Positions 1-7,672 of a stretch of 11,904 bases of DNA are shown piece after piece (positions within the stretch are counted from its first letter, which is position 1; each line of letters starts with the position of its first letter). The notes beneath the pieces are model-generated. The model worked only from the letters and a program-made list of their open reading frames with translations. It did not search any database and had not been told where the DNA came from. The position numbers and the translations under genes were made by a program. Where the stretch lies: assembly GCA_003246035.1 (NCBI GenBank), contig QKBP01000004.1, forward strand, positions 1 to 11,904. Reading direction: 5' to 3'. Source of the DNA: Desulfuromonadaceae bacterium. Lineage in GTDB: Bacteria; Desulfobacterota; Desulfuromonadia; Desulfuromonadales; SZUA-401.

Positions 1-1596
1 GCGGTTCGACTGTGGTGCGAAAAGCGCTGCCAGATCATGAAACACCGTAAAAAGGCATTAAAGCGTGTGCTGGTGGTGGGGGCAGGCGCGACCGGGCAGA
101 CGATTGTCCGGGAGATACGTCAGTGCACCCGCCTCAACCAGAAGGTTGTCGGTTTCATCGATGATGACCCCCTTCGCCAGGATCAGAGTTTCCAGGGGGT
201 CCCGGTCGTGGGGACCCAAAGGGATCTCGAGCGTATCTGCGGCAACTACAACATCAACACGGTGATTGTGGCCCACAACGCGCTCTGTCCACGCGAACTC
301 AAGGAGATCGTCGAGCGGTGCAGGAATTCCCGCGTGCAGGTCAAAATCCTCCCCGCCATGGGCGAAATCCTCAATGGCAATGTCAGCGTCAAGAAGATCC
401 GGGACGTGCAGATCGAAGATCTCCTGGGGCGTGCTCCCATCGGCCTTGAGGCCCGGGATGTCCAAACACTCGTACAGGGGAAATGCGTGCTGATCAGCGG
501 CGCCGGCGGAAGTATCGGGGGAGAGATCTGCCGGCAGCTCGTACCGCTTCAACCGGCGCAGTTGATCCTCTTCGATCATGGCGAAACCTCGCTGTTTTAT
601 ATCGAGCGTGAGCTGCGACGCCTCGACCCGCATCTACGGCTGCAGGCCGTGCTCGGAGACGTGCGCGACGAACGCCTCGTCCGGCGGGTCTTCGCCGAGC
701 ATGCACCCGCCGTGGTCTTTCACGCCGCAGCCTATAAACATGTCGGCATGTCAGAAAAGAACCCGGCCCAGGCCGTCCAGAACAACGTGTTCGGTACCGT
801 GAATCTGGCCAGGGCCTCCGGCGCGTACGGCGCGCAGACCTTCGTCCTCGTCTCGACGGACAAAGCGGTCAATCCGACCAACATCATGGGTGCAAGCAAA
901 CGCTGTGCGGAACAGGTGGTCCAGTATTTCAGCCGTCGGAACACCGTCCGTTACGTTACCGTCCGCTTCGGCAACGTGCTGGGAAGCAACGGCAGTGTGG
1001 TCGAGGTGTTCAGGGAGCAGATCGCGGCTGGCGGTCCCGTCACCGTTACCCATCCCGAGGTGACACGTTTCTTCATGACGATCCCCGAGGCCGTCAACCT
1101 GGTTTTGCATGCCGGACTGATCGGGGAAAAGGGACACACCTATCTGCTTGACATGGGGGAGTCGGTCAAAATTCTCAAGCTGGCCGAAGAGATGATTCGT
1201 CTCTCGGGCCTGAGACCGTATGACGATATCGACATCGTGTACAGCGGCCTTGGGCAAGGCGAAAAACTCTACGAGGAACTCCTGCTGTCGGGTGAGGGGA
1301 TAACCCCTACCCGCCATGAGAAGATCTGGGCAGCCCGTCAGGGTCGTGTCGATGATGCCGTATTGGAGCAGGCGCTGCGCGAATTCGAAAGCAGCATCGA
1401 GAGGGAAGACGAGTCGAAGCTGCGTGCAACGCTGAAACGTCTCGTCCCGGAGTTTCTGGGCGAGGGGGAGGTGACTCCGCTTCGCAAGATGCCGGAGAAG
1501 GGAGAGGAGATCATCAGGCCCTTCGTGCCGTCATACCTGAGCGGCTATCCAGCGTCGATGACGTCGACGGTACACCGAGTGTCGCCGGGGAGCTAG
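1..1596 (+). CDS. WbpM/CapD-type UDP-sugar 4,6-dehydratase (polysaccharide biosynthesis), 5' end outside window
   Basis: Probable NDP-sugar 4,6-dehydratase of the CapD/WbpM/PglF group, which converts UDP-GlcNAc-type sugars to 4-keto-6-deoxy intermediates for surface polysaccharide. Numbering from the Met at base 37: a first Rossmann-like domain starts at VLVVGAGATG (residues 11-20) and corresponds to the CoA-binding-like part of the family. The catalytic SDR domain begins with GAGGSIG (155-161), followed by HAAAYKHVG (229-237) and STDKAVNP (273-280). MGASK (284-288) has Met where most SDRs have the catalytic Tyr, as is typical of WbpM relatives. GQGEKLYEELL closes the family core, and a tail of roughly 70 residues follows. 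Family members usually carry four or five N-terminal membrane helices and exceed 600 residues. The frame is open from base 1 to 37 and reads as a basic juxtamembrane stretch (AVRLWCEKRCQI), so the true start is almost certainly upstream. First gene of the visible export cluster; 26 bases precede the next gene. Confidence 0.9.
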   Translation, partial: AVRLWCEKRCQIMKHRKKALKRVLVVGAGATGQTIVREIRQCTRLNQKVVGFIDDDPLRQDQSFQGVPVVGTQRDLERICGNYNINTVIVAHNALCPRELKEIVERCRNSRVQVKILPAMGEILNGNVSVKKIRDVQIEDLLGRAPIGLEARDVQTLVQGKCVLISGAGGSIGGEICRQLVPLQPAQLILFDHGETSLFYIERELRRLDPHLRLQAVLGDVRDERLVRRVFAEHAPAVVFHAAAYKHVGMSEKNPAQAVQNNVFGTVNLARASGAYGAQTFVLVSTDKAVNPTNIMGASKRCAEQVVQYFSRRNTVRYVTVRFGNVLGSNGSVVEVFREQIAAGGPVTVTHPEVTRFFMTIPEAVNLVLHAGLIGEKGHTYLLDMGESVKILKLAEEMIRLSGLRPYDDIDIVYSGLGQGEKLYEELLLSGEGITPTRHEKIWAARQGRVDDAVLEQALREFESSIEREDESKLRATLKRLVPEFLGEGEVTPLRKMPEKGEEIIRPFVPSYLSGYPASMTSTVHRVSPGS

Positions 1597-1622
1597 ATTC
1601 GTCACCGCCAGGAGCGGGTCGC

Positions 1623-2894
1623 ATGAAACGATGTCTGAGCGTCCTATCCATCTGCTGTCTACTGCTCGGCACAGCTGCGGCAGAGGAGTTTCAGCACGGA
1701 GAGTTCGATCTTCCCGAACTCGCTCTGTTCGAGCACAGGGACCTGTTCATACGGCCTTCACTGACAGTGAGCGAGGAGTATACCGACAATCTCTTCAGGA
1801 CCACGACGTATCGGAACTGGGATCTGATCACCCGTCTGACGCCCGGATTGCATTTCGGTTTCCCGTGGACGCGCCAGAACGCCCCCTTTCTGGACGTGTC
1901 GAACCGTATCCCCGGCGGATTTCGTTATTTCAATCTCGGTCGCCCGGAAAGACGCGTGTTCGAGGGCCACGTCAGCTATCGGAAGCGTTATGACTATTAC
2001 CGGAACTTTCCGGACGAGGATCGGACCCGGGAGACACTCGAGGGCGTGCTGGTCGCCGAGAACAGAGGACATGGCGGCATCAGGCTGCTGGGGTCCCGCG
2101 TAAAGGGGTTCGACCCTTTCGGGACCGGGGCAACGCGGGTCCAGGACGAATATGAAGGGGTTGCAGCCGCCGTGCATGCCGAGTACCGCTCACCGGAGAG
2201 GTTCTCTCTGCGAGCCCACGGTGTCGCTTACTCGCTCGAATACGACGACCCGGCTCGAGACTCCCGTAACCGGGATGATCAGGTCTGGGGCGCGGGGGTC
2301 ATGTACCGGATCAGCGGAAAGGTTCGGGCAACGCTCGATTACCGACACAACGACATCGACTATACCGTCGCTACGGCCAACAACAGCAGTCAGGATCTCG
2401 TCACTGCAGGGCTGGACTGGCGGATGACAAGCAAGGCCTGGGGAGGAGTCAGGGCTGGGAACGAGACGCGGGAGAGTTCGGGGTTGGAGCAGGACCTGTT
2501 TGTCTACGATGCCCTGCTCAGTTATCAGCTGACCCCCAAGCTGCGTCTCCACCTCAAATCGAGTCGAGGGTCAGAAGAGACGGATATTGCCGGAACCCGG
2601 AGTCTCAAGGTGCAGGATCACAGTCTCAAGGGGTTTTACCAGATGTCAAAACGCGTGGCTCTTCAGGTCGTCACGCGCTACCGGGAGCGCGACTACGCCG
2701 GATTGTTTGCCTCAGGCGGCGTCGTCGATGTACGTCATGATCGCCTGTACGATGTTTCCACCGGGATCCATTGGTCTCTCCGGCAGTGGCTCGAGATGCG
2801 TCTGAGCTATTTCTTCGAAATGAGGGATTCAAATTTTGAGGATTACGACTATTGGGCCAACCGTTGGTTTGCCGAAATCAGAGCGGCCCTTTAA
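1623..2894 (+). CDS. outer-membrane beta-barrel protein of the exopolysaccharide cluster
   Basis: Predicted outer-membrane beta-barrel, 423 residues. The start has a GGAGCGG ribosome binding site and is followed by a classical signal peptide (MKRCLSVLSICCLLLGTAAA, probable cleavage before EE). The mature protein is rich in alternating polar/aromatic strands, for example RAHGVAYSLEYDD, VRATLDYRHNDIDY, VTAGLDWRMTSKAWGGV, LLSYQLTPKLRLHLKSS and LEMRLSYFFEMRDS, separated by charged or Asp/Asn-rich turns. This matches the 'putative beta-barrel porin 2' or EpsL-like proteins found beside OPX genes. The chain ends in RWFAEIRAAL, so it lacks the usual terminal Phe/Trp of barrel proteins, although aromatic residues lie close by. 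It sits between the dehydratase and the export-protein gene, suggesting it forms the outer-membrane exit channel for the polymer. The role is inferred from position and fold; exact family membership needs a profile search. Confidence 0.75.
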   Translation: MKRCLSVLSICCLLLGTAAAEEFQHGEFDLPELALFEHRDLFIRPSLTVSEEYTDNLFRTTTYRNWDLITRLTPGLHFGFPWTRQNAPFLDVSNRIPGGFRYFNLGRPERRVFEGHVSYRKRYDYYRNFPDEDRTRETLEGVLVAENRGHGGIRLLGSRVKGFDPFGTGATRVQDEYEGVAAAVHAEYRSPERFSLRAHGVAYSLEYDDPARDSRNRDDQVWGAGVMYRISGKVRATLDYRHNDIDYTVATANNSSQDLVTAGLDWRMTSKAWGGVRAGNETRESSGLEQDLFVYDALLSYQLTPKLRLHLKSSRGSEETDIAGTRSLKVQDHSLKGFYQMSKRVALQVVTRYRERDYAGLFASGGVVDVRHDRLYDVSTGIHWSLRQWLEMRLSYFFEMRDSNFEDYDYWANRWFAEIRAAL

Positions 2895-2922
2895 GGGTGC
2901 ATCTGGGCAGGAAGGACAGAGG

Positions 2923-3462
2923 ATGAAATTGATCGCGAGAAGCTGCGTGGGGTTCGTGTTGGCGCTGCTGGCCGTTCATACAGTTCCCGCGTCGAGCGAT
3001 TATCTTGTCGGGGCCGAGGACGTCTTGAGTATTTCGGTCTACGAACATCCCGATCTCCAGACGTTGGCGCGGGTCGAAAACGACGGAACCATCCAGTTCC
3101 CTCTCGTGGGAGAGGTTTCGGTCGAAGGGAAAGCGGCTGCGCAGATCTCCCGTGATATTGAGCGGAAATTGGCCGACGGCTTTTTGGTCGAACCCCACGT
3201 GACGGTCTTTGTCCAGGAATTCAAGAGCAGAACGGTGGTGGTCATGGGGCAGGTCAGGCGCCCGGGGATGTACGAACTGAGTGGTCCGTTGACCGTGGTG
3301 GAAGCGGTCTCGAAGGCCGGAGGATTCACGGACATCGCTGCACAGCGCAGCGTGAAAATCCTTCGAAATCAAGATGGGGTTGAACGCTCCCTGGGAAATG
3401 TCGACATGTCGACGGAGGTCCTGCCCGACGATGTCATCGTCGTCCCGGAAAGCCTCTTTTAG
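2923..3462 (+). CDS. short polysaccharide export (OPX, Wza-like) protein, Poly_export + SLBB
   Basis: Periplasmic polysaccharide export protein of the OPX family (Wza/BexD relatives), 179 residues. I chose ATG 2923 because GGACAGAGG lies directly upstream and the following residues form a signal peptide (MKLIARSCVGFVLALLAVHTVPAS). An in-frame ATG at 2836 would put 29 residues inside the previous gene and bury the signal. The Poly_export domain runs about residues 26-100 (YLVGAEDVLSISVYEHPDL, DGTIQFPLVGEV). One SLBB domain follows at about 104-155 (VVVMGQVRRPGMYELSGPLT, AVSKAGGFT). The protein ends at residue 179 with VIVVPESLF. It therefore lacks the extra SLBB domain and C-terminal amphipathic helix with which Wza builds its own outer-membrane pore. 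No convincing lipobox is visible: the only N-terminal Cys, at position 8, precedes the hydrophobic core. The adjacent upstream beta-barrel gene probably supplies the pore. Confidence 0.9.
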   Translation: MKLIARSCVGFVLALLAVHTVPASSDYLVGAEDVLSISVYEHPDLQTLARVENDGTIQFPLVGEVSVEGKAAAQISRDIERKLADGFLVEPHVTVFVQEFKSRTVVVMGQVRRPGMYELSGPLTVVEAVSKAGGFTDIAAQRSVKILRNQDGVERSLGNVDMSTEVLPDDVIVVPESLF

Positions 3463-3505
3463 ACTCTGACGTTTCACCGCCATGCTCGCCAGGATGGAGG
3501 TACCT

Positions 3506-5734
3506 ATGCAGCACAACACTCGAGGTCGACATCTCAAGGATTCTCTGGCCGTTCTCTCCCGTCGCAGGGTATGGGCCCTTGGGGTCGGGTTCGTCGTCTT
3601 TGCCCTGGTCGTTCTGATCACCCTCCTGACGCCGAACCGTTTCCAGGGGAGCGCTAAGATTCTGGTCGAAAAAGCTCTCCCGGACGATCTGGTCAGGCAG
3701 AGTCGCACGGTGCTGCGCGATCCCGCCTTTTTGGAGACGCAGGTGCAACTCATCAAGAGCATTGCCGTGGCTGAACGGGTCGTCGAGAGCCTTCAGGTGG
3801 ATCCAGAGACGGCGCCACTGCTCGAACAAGCGGCCACGGAGGGGGTGGCGAGTAAAGCTGGACGGCTGCTCGCGGTGGTCAAACACCTCTTCACCCGCGA
3901 CGCCCCTAGCGCGGATACCGTCGACCCGGCGGACGACTTTTCGGCACTCGCCGCGAGGCTCAGCGAGGACATCACGGTGCGCGCCCTGCAGGACAGTAAC
4001 GTGCTGACGATCAATTACCTGTCGAAAAACCCCGAACTCGCGGCGCGCGTTGCCAATACTGTGGCCGACGCCTACGTGGCTGAAACGCAGAATATGCGGG
4101 TTAGCGCGGTGCGCCAGGGACTTGAGAGGATGTCCGAGAAGGCGCGTCTCGAAGGCGCTCGACTGGAGGATGCCGAAAAAGAGCTGTACGACTACATGGA
4201 AACCCATGGCCTGTTCAGCGCTGAGAATCGCACCGCCATGACCGCTCAGGAGCTTTCGGAGGTTTCAGGATCGCTGATCCGCGCCGAGTTGAAGAGGAAG
4301 GAGCTGGAAGTTCTGGTCGGCAAAGTCAGGGAGATGGAGAAAAACGGCGATGAACTCGAATCTCTCGACGTGATCGCCTCGAACCCGACACTACAGCTAA
4401 TCCGGACACAGATACTGGCCTCCGAAAAGAACATCCTGGAGATGTCCTCGAAGTACGGCCCGAAGCACCCGGTGATGAAGAAAGCCGTCAACGATGTGAC
4501 CATGCTGCGCTCCCGTAAGGAACACGAAATCCGGCGCATCGTGACTGCGTTGCGCAATGAGTACGACATCGCGCTTCAGAAGGAACGCTCTCTGCGCGCG
4601 CGGTTGGAGGAGACCCGGGCTCACACGCTCGACCTGAATGAGAAGTACGTCCGTTACGAGGCGCTGCTGCGCCAGGTCGACACGAACCAGAAGCTGTATG
4701 CGGCTCTGCTGCTGCAGATGAAGGAACAGGATGTCACCGCCGAGCACCAGTCGGTCAACGTCTGGGTCATCGAGGCGGCGGTTCCATCTGAGGAGCCGGC
4801 TCGTCCCCAGGTCAAACTGAATCTCCTCGTGGGCCTGTTCAGCAGCCTCCTGGCGGGGGTCATGGCGGTCTTCGCACGGGAATATTTCGATTCGACCCTG
4901 ATTACACCCGACGACCTGGAAGCGCTACTGGAGGAGACTGTTCTGGGTGTCATCCCGGAGGGGAAAGGGAAGGGGGCACGGGCCGAGGCCGTCCTGCTCG
5001 AAGAGACCTTTTCGGTGCGCGCCGACAGTTACAAGTCCCTGCGGACGAGTGTTCACCTCGCCGGTCATGGCGAAGCGCCGAGAACGATCCTTGTCACCAG
5101 CCCGGGGAGCGGAGAAGGTAAGACGGTGACAGCCCTCAACTTGGCCTACGCCATGGCCCAGGTCAATCTCAAGGTTCTCTTGATCGATGCCGACATGCGT
5201 CGCCCAAGTATTCATGAGGCGTTGGGACTGGAGAATTGCGTCGGTCTAAGCAGCTACCTGATGCGTGAATGCGAAATCCGTGATGGGGTTGAACCATCGG
5301 TGATCAGCGGGGGCGGTAGCCTGCAGCAAGGTCCTCTGGAAACCCTATACGTCATGACCTCGGGGCCTGTCCCCCCGAACCCCTCGGAGCTTCTGTCCGG
5401 CGGACATCTCGATGAGTTGCTGGAGATCCTTTCGAGGAGGTTCGACCGGATCATTTGCGACTCTCCACCGATGATCAGCGTGCCGGACACGCAAATCCTC
5501 TGCGGACATTTCAGCGGCACAGTCCTGGTGGTTCGCAGCGATACTACAACGAAAGAGATGGCCAGCCGGGCCGCACGCATGATTCGTGCCGCACGCGGTA
5601 ACATCCTGGGAAGCGTTCTGAACGGCTACAACCTCAGGGAGGCCAACGCCTATTATGCCAACTACTACCCGAGTACCTACAGGAGTGCTTCCACCGGCGT
5701 TGGTGGAAAGAATTCACTGACGACGGCGGGTTGA
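3506..5734 (+). CDS. Wzc-like polysaccharide co-polymerase / bacterial tyrosine autokinase
   Basis: Inner-membrane polysaccharide co-polymerase fused to a cytoplasmic tyrosine autokinase (BY-kinase), 742 residues, the usual Wzc length. Start at ATG 3506: TGGAGG lies five bases upstream, while the ATG at 3482 has no such site. Order: cytoplasmic N-terminus, TM1 about 22-42, Wzz domain, a long periplasmic part with predicted coiled coils to about 430, TM2 about 438-457, kinase. Kinase motifs are Walker A GSGEGKT (534-540, Lys539), Walker A' LIDADMRRP (Asp561, Asp563) and Walker B IICDSPP (Asp652). The C-terminal tail has six tyrosines in 18 residues (708, 716, 717, 720, 721, 725), the sites normally trans-phosphorylated in Wzc. 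It is expected to set chain length and gate export with the OPX protein encoded 43 bases upstream. No Wzb-type phosphatase gene lies in the window. The gene ends only 18 bases before the convergent aminotransferase. Confidence 0.93.
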   Translation: MQHNTRGRHLKDSLAVLSRRRVWALGVGFVVFALVVLITLLTPNRFQGSAKILVEKALPDDLVRQSRTVLRDPAFLETQVQLIKSIAVAERVVESLQVDPETAPLLEQAATEGVASKAGRLLAVVKHLFTRDAPSADTVDPADDFSALAARLSEDITVRALQDSNVLTINYLSKNPELAARVANTVADAYVAETQNMRVSAVRQGLERMSEKARLEGARLEDAEKELYDYMETHGLFSAENRTAMTAQELSEVSGSLIRAELKRKELEVLVGKVREMEKNGDELESLDVIASNPTLQLIRTQILASEKNILEMSSKYGPKHPVMKKAVNDVTMLRSRKEHEIRRIVTALRNEYDIALQKERSLRARLEETRAHTLDLNEKYVRYEALLRQVDTNQKLYAALLLQMKEQDVTAEHQSVNVWVIEAAVPSEEPARPQVKLNLLVGLFSSLLAGVMAVFAREYFDSTLITPDDLEALLEETVLGVIPEGKGKGARAEAVLLEETFSVRADSYKSLRTSVHLAGHGEAPRTILVTSPGSGEGKTVTALNLAYAMAQVNLKVLLIDADMRRPSIHEALGLENCVGLSSYLMRECEIRDGVEPSVISGGGSLQQGPLETLYVMTSGPVPPNPSELLSGGHLDELLEILSRRFDRIICDSPPMISVPDTQILCGHFSGTVLVVRSDTTTKEMASRAARMIRAARGNILGSVLNGYNLREANAYYANYYPSTYRSASTGVGGKNSLTTAG

Positions 5735-5752
5735 CTGCCGCTTCGGTATCCC

Positions 5753-6919
5753 TCAGCGCGGCAGCCATCCCCTGCGCAGGAAAAAAGCCTCGAGGCGGGA
5801 GATGGCCTCATCGATTCGTTCAAGCGAGTTAGCGTAGGAGAAGCGCAAGTAGCCCTCAGCCCCGGATCCGAAGTCGATACCGGGTGTCACGGCGACTCCG
5901 GTCTCTTCGAGGATCTCCCTGGCGAGGGAGAGCGAGTCGCCGCTTATGTGCCGGGCATCGGCCAAGATGTAAAAAGCTCCGTGGGGACGTGTGCGCACCC
6001 GTAGCCCCAGTTTTTCGAGAGCCGGAACAATGTGCCTGCGACGCTTATCGTATTCGCGGCGCATGGTTGCAACGTCGTCGCCACAGTCCCGTAAGGCAGC
6101 TACTCCCGCGATCTGCACGAAGCTGTTGGCGCTGATCATGAAGTTCTGATGTAGATTCTGTAGGGTACGCACTGCTTCCGGTGGCGTGATGAGGTAGCCG
6201 AGCCGCCAACCGGTCATGGCATGGCTCTTGGAAAAACCTCCAAGCACGAAGGCCTTGGTCGTGAACTCCAGAGCCGAGCGCTCTTCACCTTCGTAGGTGA
6301 GCCCGTGGTAGATCTCGTCGGATATCAGTGGTATCTCAAGACTTGCGAGTTCCTCGAAACGTTCACGGCCGAGCACGGCCCCGGTCGGGTTCTGGGGAGA
6401 GTTGAGCAGAAGCCCCCGAGTCTTCTTCGTCAGGAGAGGGCGGACCTGCTCGGCACGCGGCTGGAAGCCGTCCTCTTCACGGGTAGCCACGAAACGTGGC
6501 ACCCCTCCGGCAAAGCGGATGAAGTTCGGATAACAGGCATAGCCGGGATTGGTCAGGATGATTTCGTCCCCGTCGTCACACAGGGCAGAGAACAGCAGCA
6601 ACATCAGGGGGCTGGTCCCCGATGAGACCAGAACCTGTTCCGGAGCTATCTCGACGCCGTAGCGCGCTCGGTAGTGAGCAGCGATTTCGTGGCGCAGTTC
6701 CAGCCGGCCGAGCGAGTGCGTGTAGAGGGTCTCTCCACCCTGCATCGCCTGTGTTGCAGCGGCGACGATCGTCTCGGGGGTCGGGAAGTCCGGCTCGCCC
6801 AGGCAGAGGTAGATGATCGAACGCCCCTCGGCTTCCAGTGCCTTGGCCCTCTCCATGATCTCCATAGCCAGGAAGGGTGTAATCCCCCGGGCCCGTCGTG
6901 AGATTTGGATTTCCGTCAT
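5753..6919 (-). CDS. class I/II PLP-dependent aminotransferase
   Basis: Fold-type I pyridoxal-phosphate aminotransferase, 388 residues, full length for the aspartate/aromatic aminotransferase-like group. Family landmarks are all present: YLCLGEPDFPTP near the N-terminus, SPQNPTG (Asn177), SDEIYHGLTY (Asp201, Tyr204), the PLP-binding Lys231 in GGFSKSHAMTGWRLGY, and the substrate-carboxylate Arg359 in YLRFSYA. The start is set by an AAGGAG-type site (AGCAAGGAG on the - strand) about eight bases upstream of the ATG. The amino-acid substrate cannot be decided from sequence alone; broad aspartate, alanine or branched-chain/aromatic specificity is possible. It is transcribed toward the exopolysaccharide operon and away from the DUF2148 gene, so it appears monocistronic and unrelated in function to either. 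No sugar-aminotransferase features (DegT type) are seen, so it is not a polysaccharide gene. Confidence 0.92.
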   Translation of the reverse strand: MTEIQISRRARGITPFLAMEIMERAKALEAEGRSIIYLCLGEPDFPTPETIVAAATQAMQGGETLYTHSLGRLELRHEIAAHYRARYGVEIAPEQVLVSSGTSPLMLLLFSALCDDGDEIILTNPGYACYPNFIRFAGGVPRFVATREEDGFQPRAEQVRPLLTKKTRGLLLNSPQNPTGAVLGRERFEELASLEIPLISDEIYHGLTYEGEERSALEFTTKAFVLGGFSKSHAMTGWRLGYLITPPEAVRTLQNLHQNFMISANSFVQIAGVAALRDCGDDVATMRREYDKRRRHIVPALEKLGLRVRTRPHGAFYILADARHISGDSLSLAREILEETGVAVTPGIDFGSGAEGYLRFSYANSLERIDEAISRLEAFFLRRGWLPR

Positions 6920-6944
6920 GAAAAAGACTCCTTGCTGCTAACAG

Positions 6945-6960
6945 GTTGCCCTAGGGTAAC
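6945..6960. promoter_or_regulatory. 16-bp near-perfect palindrome upstream of the aminotransferase (possible operator)
   Basis: GTTGCCCTAGGGTAAC is a dyad with only one mismatched pair (G4/T13), centred about 33 bases before the aminotransferase start in the divergent intergenic region. A perfect TTGACA lies further upstream on the - strand (7015-7020), but the expected -10 position reads AAGCAC, so no convincing promoter could be assigned. The remaining bases of the 6920-7138 gap show nothing else except the rightward promoter. The operator role is inferred from symmetry and position only. Confidence 0.3.
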
Positions 6961-7074
6961 TCCGGCAGTTCGTTACGACAAGCGTTAAGCGGTGCTTTCA
7001 TTCAATGCATCGATTGTCAACGAACCGGCACGGCTTGATGGGGAGTCTTTCGCCACGGGGACGTCGATCATGCC

Positions 7075-7103
7075 TTGACCTGTGGAACCAGAGCCTTTAT
7101 TCT
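7075..7103 (+). promoter_or_regulatory. sigma-70-like promoter for the DUF2148-Nudix unit
   Basis: TTGACC (7075-7080) and TATTCT (7098-7103) are separated by exactly 17 bases. The -35 matches five of six consensus positions and the -10 four of six. Transcription would start near 7110, leaving a leader of about 29 bases before the ATG at 7139. Confidence 0.5.
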
Positions 7104-7138
7104 GACCGCCCTTGAACCTCCCTGGCGGGGAATCGATC

Positions 7139-7669
7139 ATGAAACATCTCAATCCCGAACGCGAAGAGGCCAGCCTGCTCGCCATGGCCTACCAGCTATG
7201 CGCCGCAGCACGTACCGCCCCGAAAGGGAAGGGGAAGGACCTGCTCGTTACCGCGGTCGTCGGTGGTTCTGAAAAACAGCGGCTCGCCGACCGGATGCGA
7301 CAGATCGCCGAGCGGGACGGGGTCCCCTTTTTCGCGCGCGATGCCGGCAACATCGAGGTGTCGCAACTGGTGGTCTTATGCGGCTCGCGTAAAGAGCCAC
7401 TGGGACTTCCCCATTGCGGGTACTGTGGCTTCAAGGACTGTGAGGCCCTGGAGCTCGCCGGAGGGACATGCGCGTTTAACAGCTGCGACCTCGGGGTTGC
7501 GGTCGGTTCCGCGGTGAGCCGTGCCGCCGACCTGCGCCTCGACAGCCGGATCATGTACAGTGCCGGCAAGGCCGCGATTGAGCTCGGCATCTTCCCGGAG
7601 ACGGTGACCATGGCGTATGCCATCCCCCTTTCGGTTTCGGCTAAGAGCCCATTCTTCGACAGGGGGTAA
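7139..7669 (+). CDS. DUF2148 ferredoxin-domain protein
   Basis: Conserved protein of the DUF2148 family (described as containing a ferredoxin domain), 176 residues; the molecular function is not established. ATG 7139 is chosen because a GGCGGGG site lies eight bases upstream and MKHLNPEREEASLLAMAYQL reads like the family N-terminus; a TTG at 7112 is possible but would start at the expected transcription start. The diagnostic part is the Cys cluster, Cys93-x2-Cys96-x4-Cys101-x9-Cys111-x4-Cys116, in HCGYCGFKDC and GTCAFNSCDLG, likely an iron-sulfur ligand set. It is followed by the family signature GVAVGSAVSRAADL. Two further Cys (21 and 81) lie outside the cluster. No signal peptide or membrane segment is seen, so it should be cytoplasmic. 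Family members are common in anaerobic bacteria and archaea. The stop is only three bases before the Nudix start, so the two are probably translated together. Confidence 0.88.
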   Translation: MKHLNPEREEASLLAMAYQLCAAARTAPKGKGKDLLVTAVVGGSEKQRLADRMRQIAERDGVPFFARDAGNIEVSQLVVLCGSRKEPLGLPHCGYCGFKDCEALELAGGTCAFNSCDLGVAVGSAVSRAADLRLDSRIMYSAGKAAIELGIFPETVTMAYAIPLSVSAKSPFFDRG

Positions 7670-7672
7670 CCG

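Noticed and set aside
2836..2922. Upstream ATG start for the OPX gene, overlapping the beta-barrel gene
   Set aside because: It would place 29 residues before a clear signal peptide. The ATG at 2923 has its own ribosome binding site.
2878..4207. Long - strand open frames opposite the OPX and kinase genes (294 and 257 residues)
   Set aside because: They are shadows of well-supported + strand genes, Arg/His-rich, with no recognisable motif and no ribosome binding site.
5735..5764. CTGCCGC-N16-GCGGCAG inverted repeat at the junction of the kinase and aminotransferase genes, as a terminator
   Set aside because: The arms are perfect, but the loop is long, no T-run follows on either strand, and the right arm lies within aminotransferase coding sequence. 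A role in transcript ending cannot be excluded.
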